Shown: positions 23,120-35,617, counted from the stretch's first letter. The stretch is DNA of 64,000 nt from Casuarius casuarius (GCA_003342895.1 PTFA01000337.1:372001-436000), one strand, 5' to 3'. The notes: generated by a model from the sequence alone, not told the origin. Translations and numbers: made by a program.

Positions 23120-26100
23120 CTAAAAATAAAACAAAGATATAGAAAATACTGATTCAAAGCATACATAGCAGATTCTGTCACATGCTGTCAAAATTAGATC
23201 TTTTTCAACTGCTTAATGCCTGTTAGTTGATAAAATACTAGAATGCATTATGCTATATCAGATTGATCAACAGCTTAATAGGTAGCTAATACATCCCAAA
23301 CATGCAATTTAGTTTCTTGGTGTAACATTGTGTCCATTACACAAACAAATGGGGATATGGGGTTTGCATTCAAATGGTTGTCTAGGATAGAAGATCCTAA
23401 CCTACAAGTTACAATGTTAGGAAAAGATTCTCTCAGTTTAAGTAATCATGAGTGTTCTTCTTTTTCTGCAGTGCTAACACAGAAGGAAATACTGTTGCTG
23501 TACAGAAAAAGTTGGGAAGCACGGGGACGTGGTTTAGTTAGAATACTTAAATTATGAAATTTCAATAATTTTTATTTATTCACAATCTAATAATTACACT
23601 GAATTTCAGATCAGCACTCTATTCGTTGGACAGATCTAGATGACCAAAAACATCCAACAACCACCTGTATTCAACAGAATAACTTATCACATGAGAATGG
23701 CAAAACAGACTTATCCTGCTGTCTTGCAGTGAAAGAATAAACAATAGAACAGCGTATCTTTTGAGTCTGTTACTGAAGTTCTTCTAAAGGAGGTTAATAC
23801 CGATGCTCTTATGTAGTAGTATGACCAGTAAATGCTCAAAGAGGAAACAGCAACCTGATCCCTTAAAGTCTCTCAAGGAGGAGTGCTCAGGAATTCTGTT
23901 TGTACTCAGATCAGATCTAAATTTACCAGATGAAAAACAACATTTGCACTATTTTTTATATCCAGAAGCTATATCTATAATAGAAGCTTCTGGTATTTTG
24001 CCCTAATATACATAGTACAATGTGTTACTTCTCTACATGGGTTTCAGATGTTGACATTTATAGACTAATAAGTCTCAATCGTCACAGCACTCTATATGCT
24101 ATTATTGTATAAATGTAAAAGGAAGCGGTCTGTCTTGAAGACCTTAATTTAATCTCAACATGAGGTCCAGTGGACAGAAACAACAGTTTTTGAGATCCAG
24201 AGATTTATTTACTTGAGACTATACAGTCTGTGGCAAAACTAAGAAAGTTATTTCAGATGATTAAGTCTAATGCCTCAACTCCAAAACTGCCTTATTACTA
24301 GTATTTCCTGTGCCACTGTTCAAGAGGCAGACAAACTCTTCACTTGCAGTAACGGCTATGAAAGAAGTGACGTAATCCTCCCATTAGGGCCAGCTGCAAT
24401 CAAGAAATGAGCATTACTAATTTTCAAGGAAATAAGAGGGAAAGAAACCCTAGCAAAGATGATGTCAAGAGCTCCACAAATAAGGTGCCTTATGGAAACG
24501 AAGTCAGGAAGCAGGAGGAAGCTACTGTATTGTTACAGTGTTCTGAGCAAAATGCAAAGTACAAATGCAAAATCCTAGTCCCTTAAACTCTGCGACATTT
24601 GTCAAAGGCAGAAAATCAGCAGGAGAGATGGCACTGACAGAGGCAAGTGGAACAGACATCTCTGAGGAGAACATAAATAGGCAGAATAAGGAGAAACGAC
24701 CTGAGAAAGGGAAGGAGTTTGTACTTCTTGTACATTACCTCTTCCTTATTGTGATTTTTACAATACAGGACTAGACGCTGGAAATGAGTCCTAAGAAAAG
24801 AATCAAAGAAGTCAGAGTGGCCTTCTGAGCCCAGAGGCAGCAAGAAAGAAAATGTGAAAGTTTTCACGGGAAAACTTTTATTGATCAGCACTAAAGAAAG
24901 TGTTAAAAAAATGCATTTTTCAATATATTTACAAATAATTTGTTCTAGCTGCTGTCTGTGTACAAATATTCAGAAGAGAAATGTATGGAAGAGCATCATT
25001 CTGTAATTGGACTAAGCATTTACAGCAATTCTTCATGTGTTTCTACTTTGTAAGAATCTCTTACATTTTTTAGGACAAGCTATTCACTTCAGTTCGTCAC
25101 TCATTCTCTCAACTCCTAGCTAACAAAAGCAAGTTTTTTCCTGGAGCATCTGGTTAATGAAGCTTGGTTTCCTACAGACTGGAATTATATTTCCCTAAGT
25201 TCCTCTCCCCCAAAACTCCTTGCAGACTTCAGCTCTTCCCCTTTCATTTTTGAGCTCTCTCCTATGATCCCTACCTGCTTTGTTGAGTATGTGGTAGCAC
25301 ACACTAGTCCTGAGCTTCNGCTTACAAACAGCCAAACAGCCAAACAGCTGCTACCTTTTAGACTGGATGCAGAGTTACAAATAGAGGCACTAGTACAGGT
25401 CTCTCCTCTTTCTTATTGTTGTGTTTCAAATGACTGACAGAAAGTAAGTGTCTTTGAGACCAATAACAGGAACTCTTTTCTTATCCACATCTCACTTTAT
25501 GAAGCATCAGTCTTTAAGAGGGTTGGACTCTGAGGAATCGACTCTTTTGAATCTTCTCTGAACTGGGGAAGTAGTTTCAGAGTTGGAGAATGAAAAAACT
25601 GCACAAGTATTTATGATACGTCAATAAAATCCCAACAAAATCCTACCAGCAATCATCATTTTCAGCCAGAGGCACAGGATTACATTCATTAAATAATTTA
25701 CATATAATAAGTAGTAAGTCTTATAGAACAGAGCATTGAGTCATTTCTAGGTGTTTCAACAGCAGCTAAATAGCATTTAGGAGTCAAGCACCTGGTTAGT
25801 ATTTTTTAAATCCTGTATCTAGTAAAGCATATATCAAAATTCAAAATAATTTATTTTCTTTGAGAGATACCATGTCAGAAAAGTAATACTTTTTTAAACT
25901 TCAAGATTTTGGTTTTAGTGAAAATAAACATGCAATTAAGTAAAAATAATATATTCAGTTTAAATCTACATTTGTCTTAAACAGTGACATGCTATTATAC
26001 ATATGATAATTACGAATGTCATTTTACTCAGCTGTTGTTAATTTCTGTATCACAAAGTTTTAAACGTAGACTAAAGCAATAGACATACAGTCCAAACAGG

Positions 26101-27529
26101 AAATGTATTTTTTTGCAACGTGCTTATCCAAACATGAGAAATTCAACTGGAATAGAAAACCATTCAAATCTGAAACAGTAACTTAGGCCATAGTATCCAG
26201 AATAAGAAAAGCCCTTGAGGAAGACCTTGCCTCTTCTCTTTTCTATCACCACTAGATTGAGCATCTCCACTCCAACAGACATGCAGAAATGTGACANGCC
26301 TCCCACATTCCTATAGCTCAGATATAAGCATGAGCGAGTTCACAGAATGGCATGCAGTTTTAGTTAACAGAGGTCATTCTGGCTCCTGAGGAGGCAGCCC
26401 CATGCTTCTGTATTGTGCATATGAATAGGGAAAGAGCAGTGTTACATGTCAGCTAGGAGAAAATGAAGTGAAGCTTTTTTGCTCCATTTCCATAACCCAC
26501 CTATCAACCAGAAATTTCTCCTCCCACAAATTTCAAGTGCTCGCTGAAATTACCTGCTGAAATTAGCTACTCAAATACCTAGGTGTACCTAGTGCATTGC
26601 TCATTTTCTCCTTGCTCCACAATCTCTGGACGTACTCTCTTCCGTCTAGAAAACAAGCCCCTCTTCCTGTAAGCCATTCCAGTTTTGAAAACATTCAGAT
26701 GTCTCTGAATGCATTCAGCAATGCTTTATACTTCAGATATCTTTCAGCATTCATCCAACCACTAGCTTTTGCCAGTTCTGTCATCCATGCCTGTCACTGG
26801 TTTTAATAGGATGCTTCACACAGAACTCAAGCACATGGTAGTATACAAATGAATTGACATAATACAGAGGGCAAATTTCACATTGCAAATGCTATTGCAA
26901 GCAGTGCCATAAACTAGGTAGTGTTTTTAACTAGTCCATACTTCACCTGGCAAAGCTTCTCCCCTTGACAGCAAAAAACAGTGCAATCCATCCTCCATCC
27001 TATCATCATTAATCTACCTTAAAGAATGGGTATAAAGCTAATAATTCTTTATAGGAGAAGCTGAATTACTGTGCTTGAGCTAGATATGACAAGTGACAAT
27101 TTTATCACACACAAGAACAGCATGGCACAGCAACATATTTGAAGAAGATTGTTAGCTGTCAATCCAATTTATTTCAGCTAGATCAGTGCCTTTGAAATAC
27201 ACTAGAGAACGTCAAGAAAAATAGAATCAAGTCTCTTTACAGAACAGGTATCATTAATGTTTTATATCCTTAAATTATAATTCAAGGTGGGAAATGTTCT
27301 TATTTAAATATTTCATGATCTTGAATTCAGTAGGATTCAGGACAAGTTTCACAAAGCCCTCTCCTTCAAAGATGAAAAGCTGTGTTGGCTGCACCTCTGA
27401 AGAAATTTTGATAGGCCACTGAATTGCTAACAGAAAAACAATTTGAGAAAAATAACTAAATCAACGTGAAAATATATTGCTGTATGGTGAAAAAACACCA
27501 AAACACTCATATTTCTATGTCCTCCAAGG
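23120..27529 (-). other. NUDCD1 intron 8, proximal part without recognised elements
   Basis: AT-rich intronic sequence with no exon or transposon that I can identify. Open frames of 60-91 codons on both strands lack motifs. A short AAACAGCC triplication occurs near 25,328-25,346. Single N bases are at about 25,319 and 26,297. Confidence 0.75.
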
Positions 27530-27549
27530 AAAAAAAAAAAAAAAAAAAA
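27530..27549. repeat. A20 homopolymer
   Basis: Twenty A just before the 3' end of a CR1 LINE fragment (which lies on the opposite strand), separated from it by a short GACAAAGACAAAA spacer. Confidence 0.95.
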
Positions 27550-27561
27550 GACAAAGACAAA

Positions 27562-28067
27562 ACAGAATCACAGAATAGACTGAGGTTGGAAGGTACCTCA
27601 GGGGGCTATCTAGTCCCACCTTCCTGCTCAGAACAGATTATACGTATATTAAAATTTCCCATTTACAGTAATTCTCCTTTCACTTTCACACTTTGGACTT
27701 ATTTTTATTCCAGCCAGTTTTTAAAGAGCTCTTTACAGTCACTAGACTATACAACCTACTAGAGAACACTATACTCCAGATACATCTACCAGCAGGAGGT
27801 TAAACAAGTTATTCAGGTCTCTATCCAGACTAGTCTTGAAAACTTCTAAGGAGAGAGACTGCACAGCCTTGCTAAGCAATCTATTCCATATTACAATCAC
27901 GGCATGAAAGTTTTTTCTTATATTCAGTCCGAACCTCTTGTTTCAAATTATTCCCACTTTCTCTTGTCCTTCGACCATGCATCACTGAACAGCTGGATTC
28001 ATCTTTCTGATGATCTCCTCATATGTACTGGAAGGCTGTTATGTCCCCTTCACATCCCCTAAGTGCC
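27562..28067 (-). mobile_element. CR1 LINE, 3' end fragment (piece 1 of a split element)
   Basis: The left edge reads CAGAATCACAGAATAGAC followed by TGAGGTTGGAAGGTACCTC, the reverse complement of the CR1 3' terminus. Further on are the well-known CR1 3' blocks, such as the match around GCACAGCCTTGCTAAGC and CTTGTCCTTCGACCA, corresponding to the end of ORF2 and the 3' UTR. It is strongly diverged and so old. About 130 bp at 27,638-27,768 does not fit the CR1 consensus as I remember it and may be an insertion. It ends in the CR1 3' region about 30 nt (in element coordinates) before the point where the LINE body at 29,667 begins. Confidence 0.85.
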
Positions 28068-29666
28068 TTTTTTTTTTTTTTTTTTTTTTTTTAGGCTTAC
28101 TGAAGGAATGAAAGAAAACCACACTTCCTCTACATAAGGAGAAGATAAACAAGTCAGTGGGAGCTGATTTAATAGCTCACTGTTAGCAAAAGGAAGACAT
28201 CTCAACCTTGTAGTTTCCCAATTAGTATGCTTAAAGTGCAAACCAGACTAGTGCAAATGAAAGGAAGGACAGGACTATGTATAGCTGGGAGAATGAGAAG
28301 GCTTTCCCATTTTCATCGAAAAGATATTACCACTGCTCAGTAGTTTGGGATATGAGACTCCAAACATTAAAACGGTCAGTAATTTATTGAACTGAGTTGC
28401 TGTAAAATGCTCTCCTTCCCATCTTATCATAGATTTTATCTTTTGATAAATCTTACCTATCATGCTGTATCCACAAGACTGAAGACTTTCCTGATGAAGC
28501 ATGCTAGCTTTTAAAATTAGTCTCTTTTCTTTGCCAGCACACGCATATTCTTATCTTTTTCACCAAAGCCAATTTATTCCTTTCTTTCCAGAAGTTAGAG
28601 ATGGCTCTTTGTTGTAATTAAAATAAGAACTGTTTTACTTCCTTGATGATATGGCCATACAACATCCCCCATGTTAGCTAGTAACAAAAGACCTTGTCCC
28701 ACTAACGGTAAAAACTCTCCAGTGAGACACTTCGTTGAAGCAACACAAAACATCTACTTCTGAAACTTGCTCTCTGTACCAATTTGAACATTGATAAACA
28801 TAGCAGATACAAACACCTATATGGTAAATATGTACCCAGCTCATTTTGATCTTGCTTGAACTCAGATCTGATGGTAAATAACCACTTTNGGATGACAAAG
28901 GATTAGAACTGAATGACCCCAACATTCTTCTAAGGGTATCTTAAGTCCACTGAAAAAAATGAAAAATATCCATTTCTGAACTGCTACTCTGGAAATTATA
29001 ACAGGTATTTTTTCTTCTGGTTTATATTTGATCTTTTTACATTTAAAAAGGTGGGCTCCAGCAACTCATAAGAACTCTGAAATAAAAAGCAACTACATTT
29101 GACTGGGACTGATTAAATGCCAAAGGCTAAGAGTTTTATCTGTCTTCCAATCTGTCCTCCATGCACATTTTCAATGACTAGAAATAAGATTACTTTTATA
29201 ATAGACAAAAAATGAAATCAAGAAAGAAATTCCTTCTCTGGGGAAAAAATGCAATGAAGATGACACTACAAATTCTTTCATTCCAACTAAATAGCCCTTT
29301 GAATCCATTTAAGGTAAGACTATAGTCTGGAATTTTCCAGTGAAACTCTTATAAAAATATGCAAAATGTGAGGTAAAAAAAGATCCTTTTGAAGAATTTC
29401 TTTAAGTTCTAAAATTGTCAAAACATTTTGAGATGAGGACTTCTCCCACTTTACAAAGTGAGTTTAAAAGAATCAACTGAATTTCTTCAGTTTAATAAAT
29501 AAAAAAGTTTAAGATTTCACTTCCTCTTAGTTTAGCATTTCTAGAAATCCTGCTGAATCCTTTCTCACTCTGCTCTAGTCCAAAATCAGTTCAGAATCAA
29601 GTTCAGTTCAAATTCTCTTTTAAATAAAATATTTCTGTTCAAATAATAGAATTTTTGCATTTAAAA
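28068..29666. other. 1.6-kb non-CR1 segment interrupting a CR1 LINE, starting with T25
   Basis: Between two CR1 pieces in consecutive element order and the same orientation. It begins with 25 T (28,068-28,092), which would be a 3' poly(A) tail if the segment inserted in minus orientation. The body is AT-rich and I recognise no gene or repeat family in it. Minus-strand frames of 60-83 codons have no motif. I see no target-site duplication. It may be a retroposed sequence, or simply DNA left by a rearrangement. Confidence 0.4.
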
Positions 29667-30939
29667 CAACTCTCAGCCTCTCCTCATATGACAGATGCTC
29701 CAGCCCCTTCACCCATACTCATGGCCCTTTGCCAAACTCCCTCCAGTACGTCCATGTCTCGCTTGTACTGGGCAGCCCAGCACCGGATACAGCACGCCGG
29801 ATGTGCTCTCAGCAGTGCTGAGTAGAGAGGAAGCATCACCACCCTCAACCCGCTGGTAATGCTCTGCCTAATGCAGCCCAGGACACTCCTGGCTGCCTTT
29901 GCCACAAGGGCACATTGCAGGCTCATGTTGGGCTTCCCATCCACCAGGACTCCCAGGTCTTCCTCTGCAAAGATGCTCTCCAGCTACTTGGCCCCCTGCG
30001 TGTACTGCTGCAAGAGGTAATTTCTCTCCAGGAATCTTTTTTTTTTTTTTTTTTTGCAAACTTTGCAATCCCCTTTGCTGAACTTCACGATGTTCTTCTC
30101 TGCCTGTTTCTCCAGCCTGTCAAAGTCCCTTCCAACGGCAGTGCGACCATCTGGTGCCGCAGCCACTTCTCCAGTTTTGGGTCATGGCAAATTTGTCAAG
30201 GGTGCATTCAGTCCCATCATCCACATCATTAACAATGTTAAACAGTACTGGTCCCAGTATCCACCCCTAAGGGACACCACTAGTCACTGGCCTCCAGCTG
30301 GACTTCGTGATGCTGATCACAACCCCCTGAGCCCAGCAGCTCAGCCAGTTTTCAGTCCACCTCACTGACCACTTACCTAGCCCGCACTTCATCAGCTTGT
30401 CTATGAGGATGCTATGGGAGACAGTGTCAAAAGCCTTACAAAAGTCAAAGTGAACATCATCCACTCCTCTCCTCTCATCCACCAAGCCAGGCAGCTCATC
30501 ACAGAAGGCTAGCAGGTCAGTTAAGCACAATTTCCCCTTTAGAAATCCACGCTGACTGCTCCCAATCACCTTCTTGTCCTTCATACATTTGGAAATACCT
30601 TCCACAATCAGTTGCTCCATCACCTTCCCAGGGATCGAGCTGAGGATGACCAGCCTGTACTTCCCCAGATCCTCCTTCTCACCCTTCTTGAAGGCAGGGC
30701 AGACACTTGCTTTCTTCTAGTCCTCTGGAACCTCTCCCAGTCACCATCACCTTTCAAGATCATCAAGAGTGGCTTCACACTCAGCCAGCTCCCACAGCAC
30801 TCATGGGAGCATCCTTGTCAGGGCTCGGGGACCTGTGTACGTCCAGCGTGTTTAAGTGTTCCCTGCCCTGATCCTCCTCCACCCAGGGCAAGTCTTCACT
30901 GCTCCAGCCTTCCCTCTGGTGTCAGGGGCCTGGGATTCC
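29667..30939 (-). repeat. Near-identical tract shared with the intron 2 CR1 (copy 1)
   Basis: Matches 57,649-58,924 base for base by eye, apart from a 3-nt indel (ACAATGTTAAAC here, ACAATAAGGTTAAAC there) and one N in the other copy. The internal T19 run at 30,037-30,055 is the same length in both. Right of 30,939 the two elements differ by many substitutions and indels. Left of 29,667 homology stops altogether. Confidence 0.93.
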
Positions 30940-33410
30940 CGAAGGCCAGTCTTCTCAGTGAAGCCTCAAGTAAAGAATGCATTCAGGAACTTTGCCCTTT
31001 CTGTGTCCTTTGTTACCAGGGTCCTGACCCATTTAGCAGCAGGCTCACATTTTCTCTAGCTGCTTATGTGCTCTTTTGCTGCTTAGGCCGTTCTTGTTGC
31101 ATTTCATGTTCCTTTCCAATTTCAACTCCAGTTGGGCTTTAGCTTTCCTAAACCCATTCCTGCACGTGTCTATATTCTTCCTGGGTCATGTGTCCCTGCT
31201 TCCTCTTGTACACTTCCTTTTTATGTTTGCATTTAGTCAGGAGCTCCTTGCTCATCCATGCAGGCCTCCTGCTGCCTTTGATTTGCTACTAGTTGGACTG
31301 GACCCTTCTTGAGCTGGGAGGAGGTGATCCTTGAGTATCAACCAGCTATCTTGGACTTCTCTTCCCTCCACAGCCATACCCCATGGAATTCTTCCAAGCA
31401 GACCCCTCAACAGGCCGAAGCCTGCTCTCCTGAAGTCCAGCGCTGTGATCCTGCTTTTTGCTCTGCTCTCTCCTTGCAGGATCCTGAGCTCCACCACCTC
31501 AAGGCCACTGCAGCCAAGGCTGCCCTTGATTTTCACACTGCCAACCACTCCTTCCTTGTTTGTAAGTATGAGGTTCAGCAGAGCATCTCACCTTGTCAGC
31601 TCCTTGATCACCAGCGTTAGGAAGCTGTCATCAGTGCAATCCATAAACCTCCTGGACTGCTTTTGCCCTGCTGTGTTGTCCCTTAGCAGGTACCAAGGTG
31701 GCTCAAGTCCCCCATGAGGAGCAGGGCCTGCAAACATGAAGCTTCTATAACAGACATCCACTATGTCACTCACACTTGTCTGCTTGCTAATCCTGACTCA
31801 AACTCTCACCTTTTAGGCCCCTCAACTNTTCCCTGGCAGAGCTTCATGCATTCCAGCTGCTCTTTCACATCCAGTGCAACCACTCCTCGACTTCTCAGTC
31901 TGTCCTTCCTAAAAAGCCTGTATCCACCCAACACAACACTCTGGTCATGTGAGCCATCCCACTACATCTCTGTGATCCCAATGAGATTGCAGTCCTGTAA
32001 CTGCACGGACTTCTCATTCCTCCTGTTTGTTTCCCATGCTGCATGCATTAGTGTACAGGTATTTCAGAGGGGTACTTTGGTGTTACGACCTCCTAGAAAG
32101 GGCATTACAGCTTTTCCCATAATGTGGTCCCATAATCACTTCCTTATTTACATGCATACACTTGGGTGATTCCACTTTAGACCTGTTTTATTGATTAAGA
32201 TNTGCATTCTGTTTACATCACCCCAGACCCTTTGGTTGCTAACCCCATCCACCACTTCCTTACCTGCTCGCTGGTCATTCTCTCCCTCCCGCTGTCATTC
32301 CTGTCATTTAATTCCCTCTGTGCCAGGTTGGCCAGTCTGCTGCCAAAGATACTTTTCCCCCACTCTGTCAGGTAGATTCCGTCTGTTCCAAGCAGTTGTC
32401 AGTCCTTGAAGAGGGTCNCACAGTCACAGAAACCGAAACTCTGCTGTCAACAGCAGGTGTGCAATGAATTGTTGACCTACAGGATCCGTTCAGCCCTCCC
32501 TGGGCCCTTCCCCCTCTCCAGCAGGATGGGGAACACCTGGACCCCCATGACCTTGACCATTAGTATGACATTTCATACTCTCTAGGTCTCCCCTGGCAGT
32601 ACTGTTGGTGCCCACATGGAAGAGCAATACGGGTAATCATTCAAGGGCAGGACAAGCCTTGGCAACCTCTCCATGACATCTCCAATGTGAGCTTCAGCAA
32701 GCAGCAAACTTCCCTAGATGGCTGGTCAGGTTGGCAGATGGGGGCCTCCATCCCCTGCCGCAGGGAGTCTCTCACTACTAACACTTGCTGCTTCCTCCTG
32801 GTGCTCCTGTGTAGAGGAGGCTCAGCTGAAACAGATGCTCTGTTTGAGAGTGTTCCCAGCTCATCAGCTACAAGGGAAGTGAACCTATTCCGAAGCTGCA
32901 AGTTTTCTAGTGGAGCAGGAGCTCTGCTCCCGGGGCCAGATGTCATCAGCTTCCACCCTTCACCACTGTGAGAGTTTCAACTTTCTGACCCAGGAGGCAC
33001 AAACTCTCCTTGCCCTCTACTACTGTTGCAGGTTTGGGCTCCCGAAGCTGCCGAATCTCAGAGAAGACCTGGTCCATCTCTTTCTCATCCTCTCTGGTGC
33101 TGTACACCTCCAGCAGGCAAAAACACGATCAGCCCCAGCCTCGCTGAGAAGCCCCAGGCACTCCCCACAGCCCGAGACTTGCAGAGCTGTGTCTTCCTTC
33201 TAAAGCTCCGTCTGGGTTGAAGCCTCTGATAGTGAAGGGAAAGCTGCTCCAATGGCTGCTGGGGACCATACCTGTGGTGTGTCACCACCATAGCTGAGGA
33301 CATGTGCGATGGTTTGAGGAGTGTTATCGGGCCCTTCTTTGCACCCTTCTGTGAGAACTTCTGTGCAAACTGCTGTGTCTCTTGGCTGCCTCTGGGAGCC
33401 GTGCTGAAAT
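29667..33410 (-). mobile_element. CR1 LINE, nearly full-length decayed body lacking its 3' end (copy A)
   Basis: Read on the minus strand the CR1 order is preserved. An ORF1/esterase-like region (about 32,950-32,340) has FHVGTNSTARGDLE and later DGIYLTEWG, where the usual catalytic His is Tyr. An APE-type endonuclease (about 32,045-31,250) has MGNKQEE and NTAGQKQSRRF. The reverse transcriptase (30,623-30,267) has FDFCKAFDTVSHSILIDKL and SSWRPVTSGVP. A C-terminal part (29,944-29,684) has QCALVAKAARSVLGCIRQSI. Many frameshifts and stops make it inactive. Its 3' tail is missing here and probably corresponds to the fragment at 27,562-28,067. The right edge is approximate. The left 1.27 kb is almost identical to the CR1 in intron 2. 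Confidence 0.9.
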
Positions 33411-33684
33411 AGCTTTGCTTTTCTAAATGAAAACTTGTGCTCACTTGTGAAAGTATTTTAGATCTTTTTTTAAAATCAAGATAAAAGCCTTATTTTACAT
33501 TAAAACAATAATGAGGGATATATATATTGGCTGATAATTTATGCTGTTACTGCAATTTTTACATTATAGAAGAAATTTACATGGCTTCAAGAATTCGCAC
33601 AGTTTTTTGTTCTGGTAAAATAATTCCACTTTCATGTTTGAAAAAATATTTCAGAATACTTTTGCAATATTTTGTAGCACTTAC
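33411..33684 (-). other. NUDCD1 intron 8, part next to exon 8
   Basis: Short AT-rich stretch between the CR1 body and the exon 8 donor. The exact CR1 boundary is unclear. No other element seen. Confidence 0.6.
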
Positions 33685-33810
33685 TACATGAGTAATTTTC
33701 AAGGTATCGCCATCAAATCTGCACAAACTTGCGCTGTCTTCAAGAAAAGCATCACATTCCTCTAATTCTTGTGCATTACAAGGCGGGTTTTCCTTGTCCG
33801 GATTTGGATT
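33685..33810 (-). CDS. NUDCD1: NUDCD1 exon 8 (about residues 395-436)
   Basis: 126 bp, 42 codons, phase 0 at both ends. The acceptor TTTTTGTTTCAG is strong and the donor is GTA|GTAAGTG. The reading starts [20 protein letters not shown], an invariant NUDCD1 block, and ends [14 protein letters not shown]. The exon lies only about 250 bp from the right edge of the CR1 LINE body in intron 8. No in-frame readthrough is expected beyond the donor, because a TAA follows in the extended reading frame after a few tens of codons. Confidence 0.96.
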
Positions 33811-35617
33811 CTGAAACAAAAAGACAAAGAAATACACCAAAAATCCAAACTACTCAAAATACATATATCAATCCCTTTCCATAAGGAAAAACAAGTTTAA
33901 TAGAACAGTAAGATGGACAATGTAATCAGCTGCATATCCTTTCATACTTAAAGATCAAAACTATTATGTACTTATCTTAAATGAATACAAGCATTTCTCT
34001 TGTGAGGGACAACATGGGTGCTAAGTACAATAAAACTCATTTCAGTTTAAGGAAAGGAACATAAGGCAGTAGAATGTGGACAATAGATTCCCTTCTATGA
34101 GTAGAAAGAGGAGATGATCCTCAAAACCTATACAGGTCAAGTAAATTTACATAAAAATAAGTTTCTTACAGATTGCCATTGGGAGTGATAAAAAAAGGAC
34201 TCATTCACTCTATAAGTAGCTCTAAATACATTCTTCCTTTTAGCTTTACTAATAATCACTTAAAATTAATAATGTTTGCATATTTCTCAATGCTCTCAAA
34301 ACAAGAAAAAAATACCCCTGTATTTTGACATCCCAAAAGCCAAAGAGAGGAAAAACATCACTACTAATAATAATTTGAGATCAAGACATAACACTACTGT
34401 ATGGAGAAACAGCTTATCTAAGGGAGATGTCATTAGCGGAAATAATTATCAAAACAAGCAAGTTATGCTATATTTTGGTATATTTAATGAACCAATTTCA
34501 TGGTAATGGAAAGGGAGGTTTATTTAACAGAAGGCAAAAGTGTACTCCCTCTTTATCCCTTATGAATTAATGGTGCTTCCTGAATAAAAGAATCAAGACA
34601 TCATCTTAACAACTAATATAATCTGAAAGTTGAGGTCAAATGTATGAGGAAAGGTAAGACAGGGCACTGAGATTCAATTGGTCTGCCAGGGAGGAGTTCT
34701 TCAGTTCATATACTCATTTCTTCATCCACTTCATAACTCCGATTATTACTAACTTTTATTTTGGTTCAGTCCACAGACNAAAGGAAACACAGGACAAAAC
34801 TTTTAAACACTAAGACAATTTAAGTTCAAAAAAAATACAGAGTTGAAGAGGTAATATGCTCTATATATGTCAAAAAAACAAAAACAGAAATGCTAAAGTG
34901 ACATACGCTGTAAGCTAATGCACAGAACTTAAAACAGAATGCTTGGGGAGGCTAGACTTTGGGGTTCATCTCTCCCCTATCAAACATTCTTGATGGCCTC
35001 TGGTTTATGGGGAGGAAAAGAACCTCCACCGTCACAGCAACAGTATCACATTTAACCTTCGTTGATATCTCAGACACTTTTTCTGAGACTTTGCTAAAAA
35101 CATTCAGACTCCGTAAGTCAAAAAATTGCATGAAGTCCCATAGTCAAATTTGTGTTAAAAGGAGTTATTTAAAACTTATTATTAGAAAACAATTTTGCCT
35201 GAGGCATTTCAGTTTGTTTCTACTATAAAATGCACTTCAGGATAAATTGAAGGATCAGAATAAGCTGTTTTACGTATCAGAAAAAAATACATTTACACAA
35301 TTAGTATTTTTAAATTTGAAAATTACTTTCAAGACAGTGGCATCAATCTAGTTGGAAAGTAAAATACTAAAATTATGGCTAGTTTATGTCTTTTCAAGTT
35401 TCATTTACAAAGGCTGAGTCATTTGTTTGTAAATATATGGATTTTAAATTCCTCTCTCACTTAAAATTTTTAAATTTAATTTATACTGTTGACAGGGATA
35501 TCCCAATACTGACCTATAAACAAACATAAACCTTCCATCGACCATAGAATTTAGCCCAAAAAACTAAAAGAAGTCGTTTAATAATTTTTTTTTTTTTTTT
35601 TTATGTTCAAGGTGAAC

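Noticed and set aside
30054..31142. Long plus-strand open frames of 104-176 codons in the CR1 body
   Set aside because: These are antisense shadows of the CR1 coding strand; the real LINE reading is on the minus strand.
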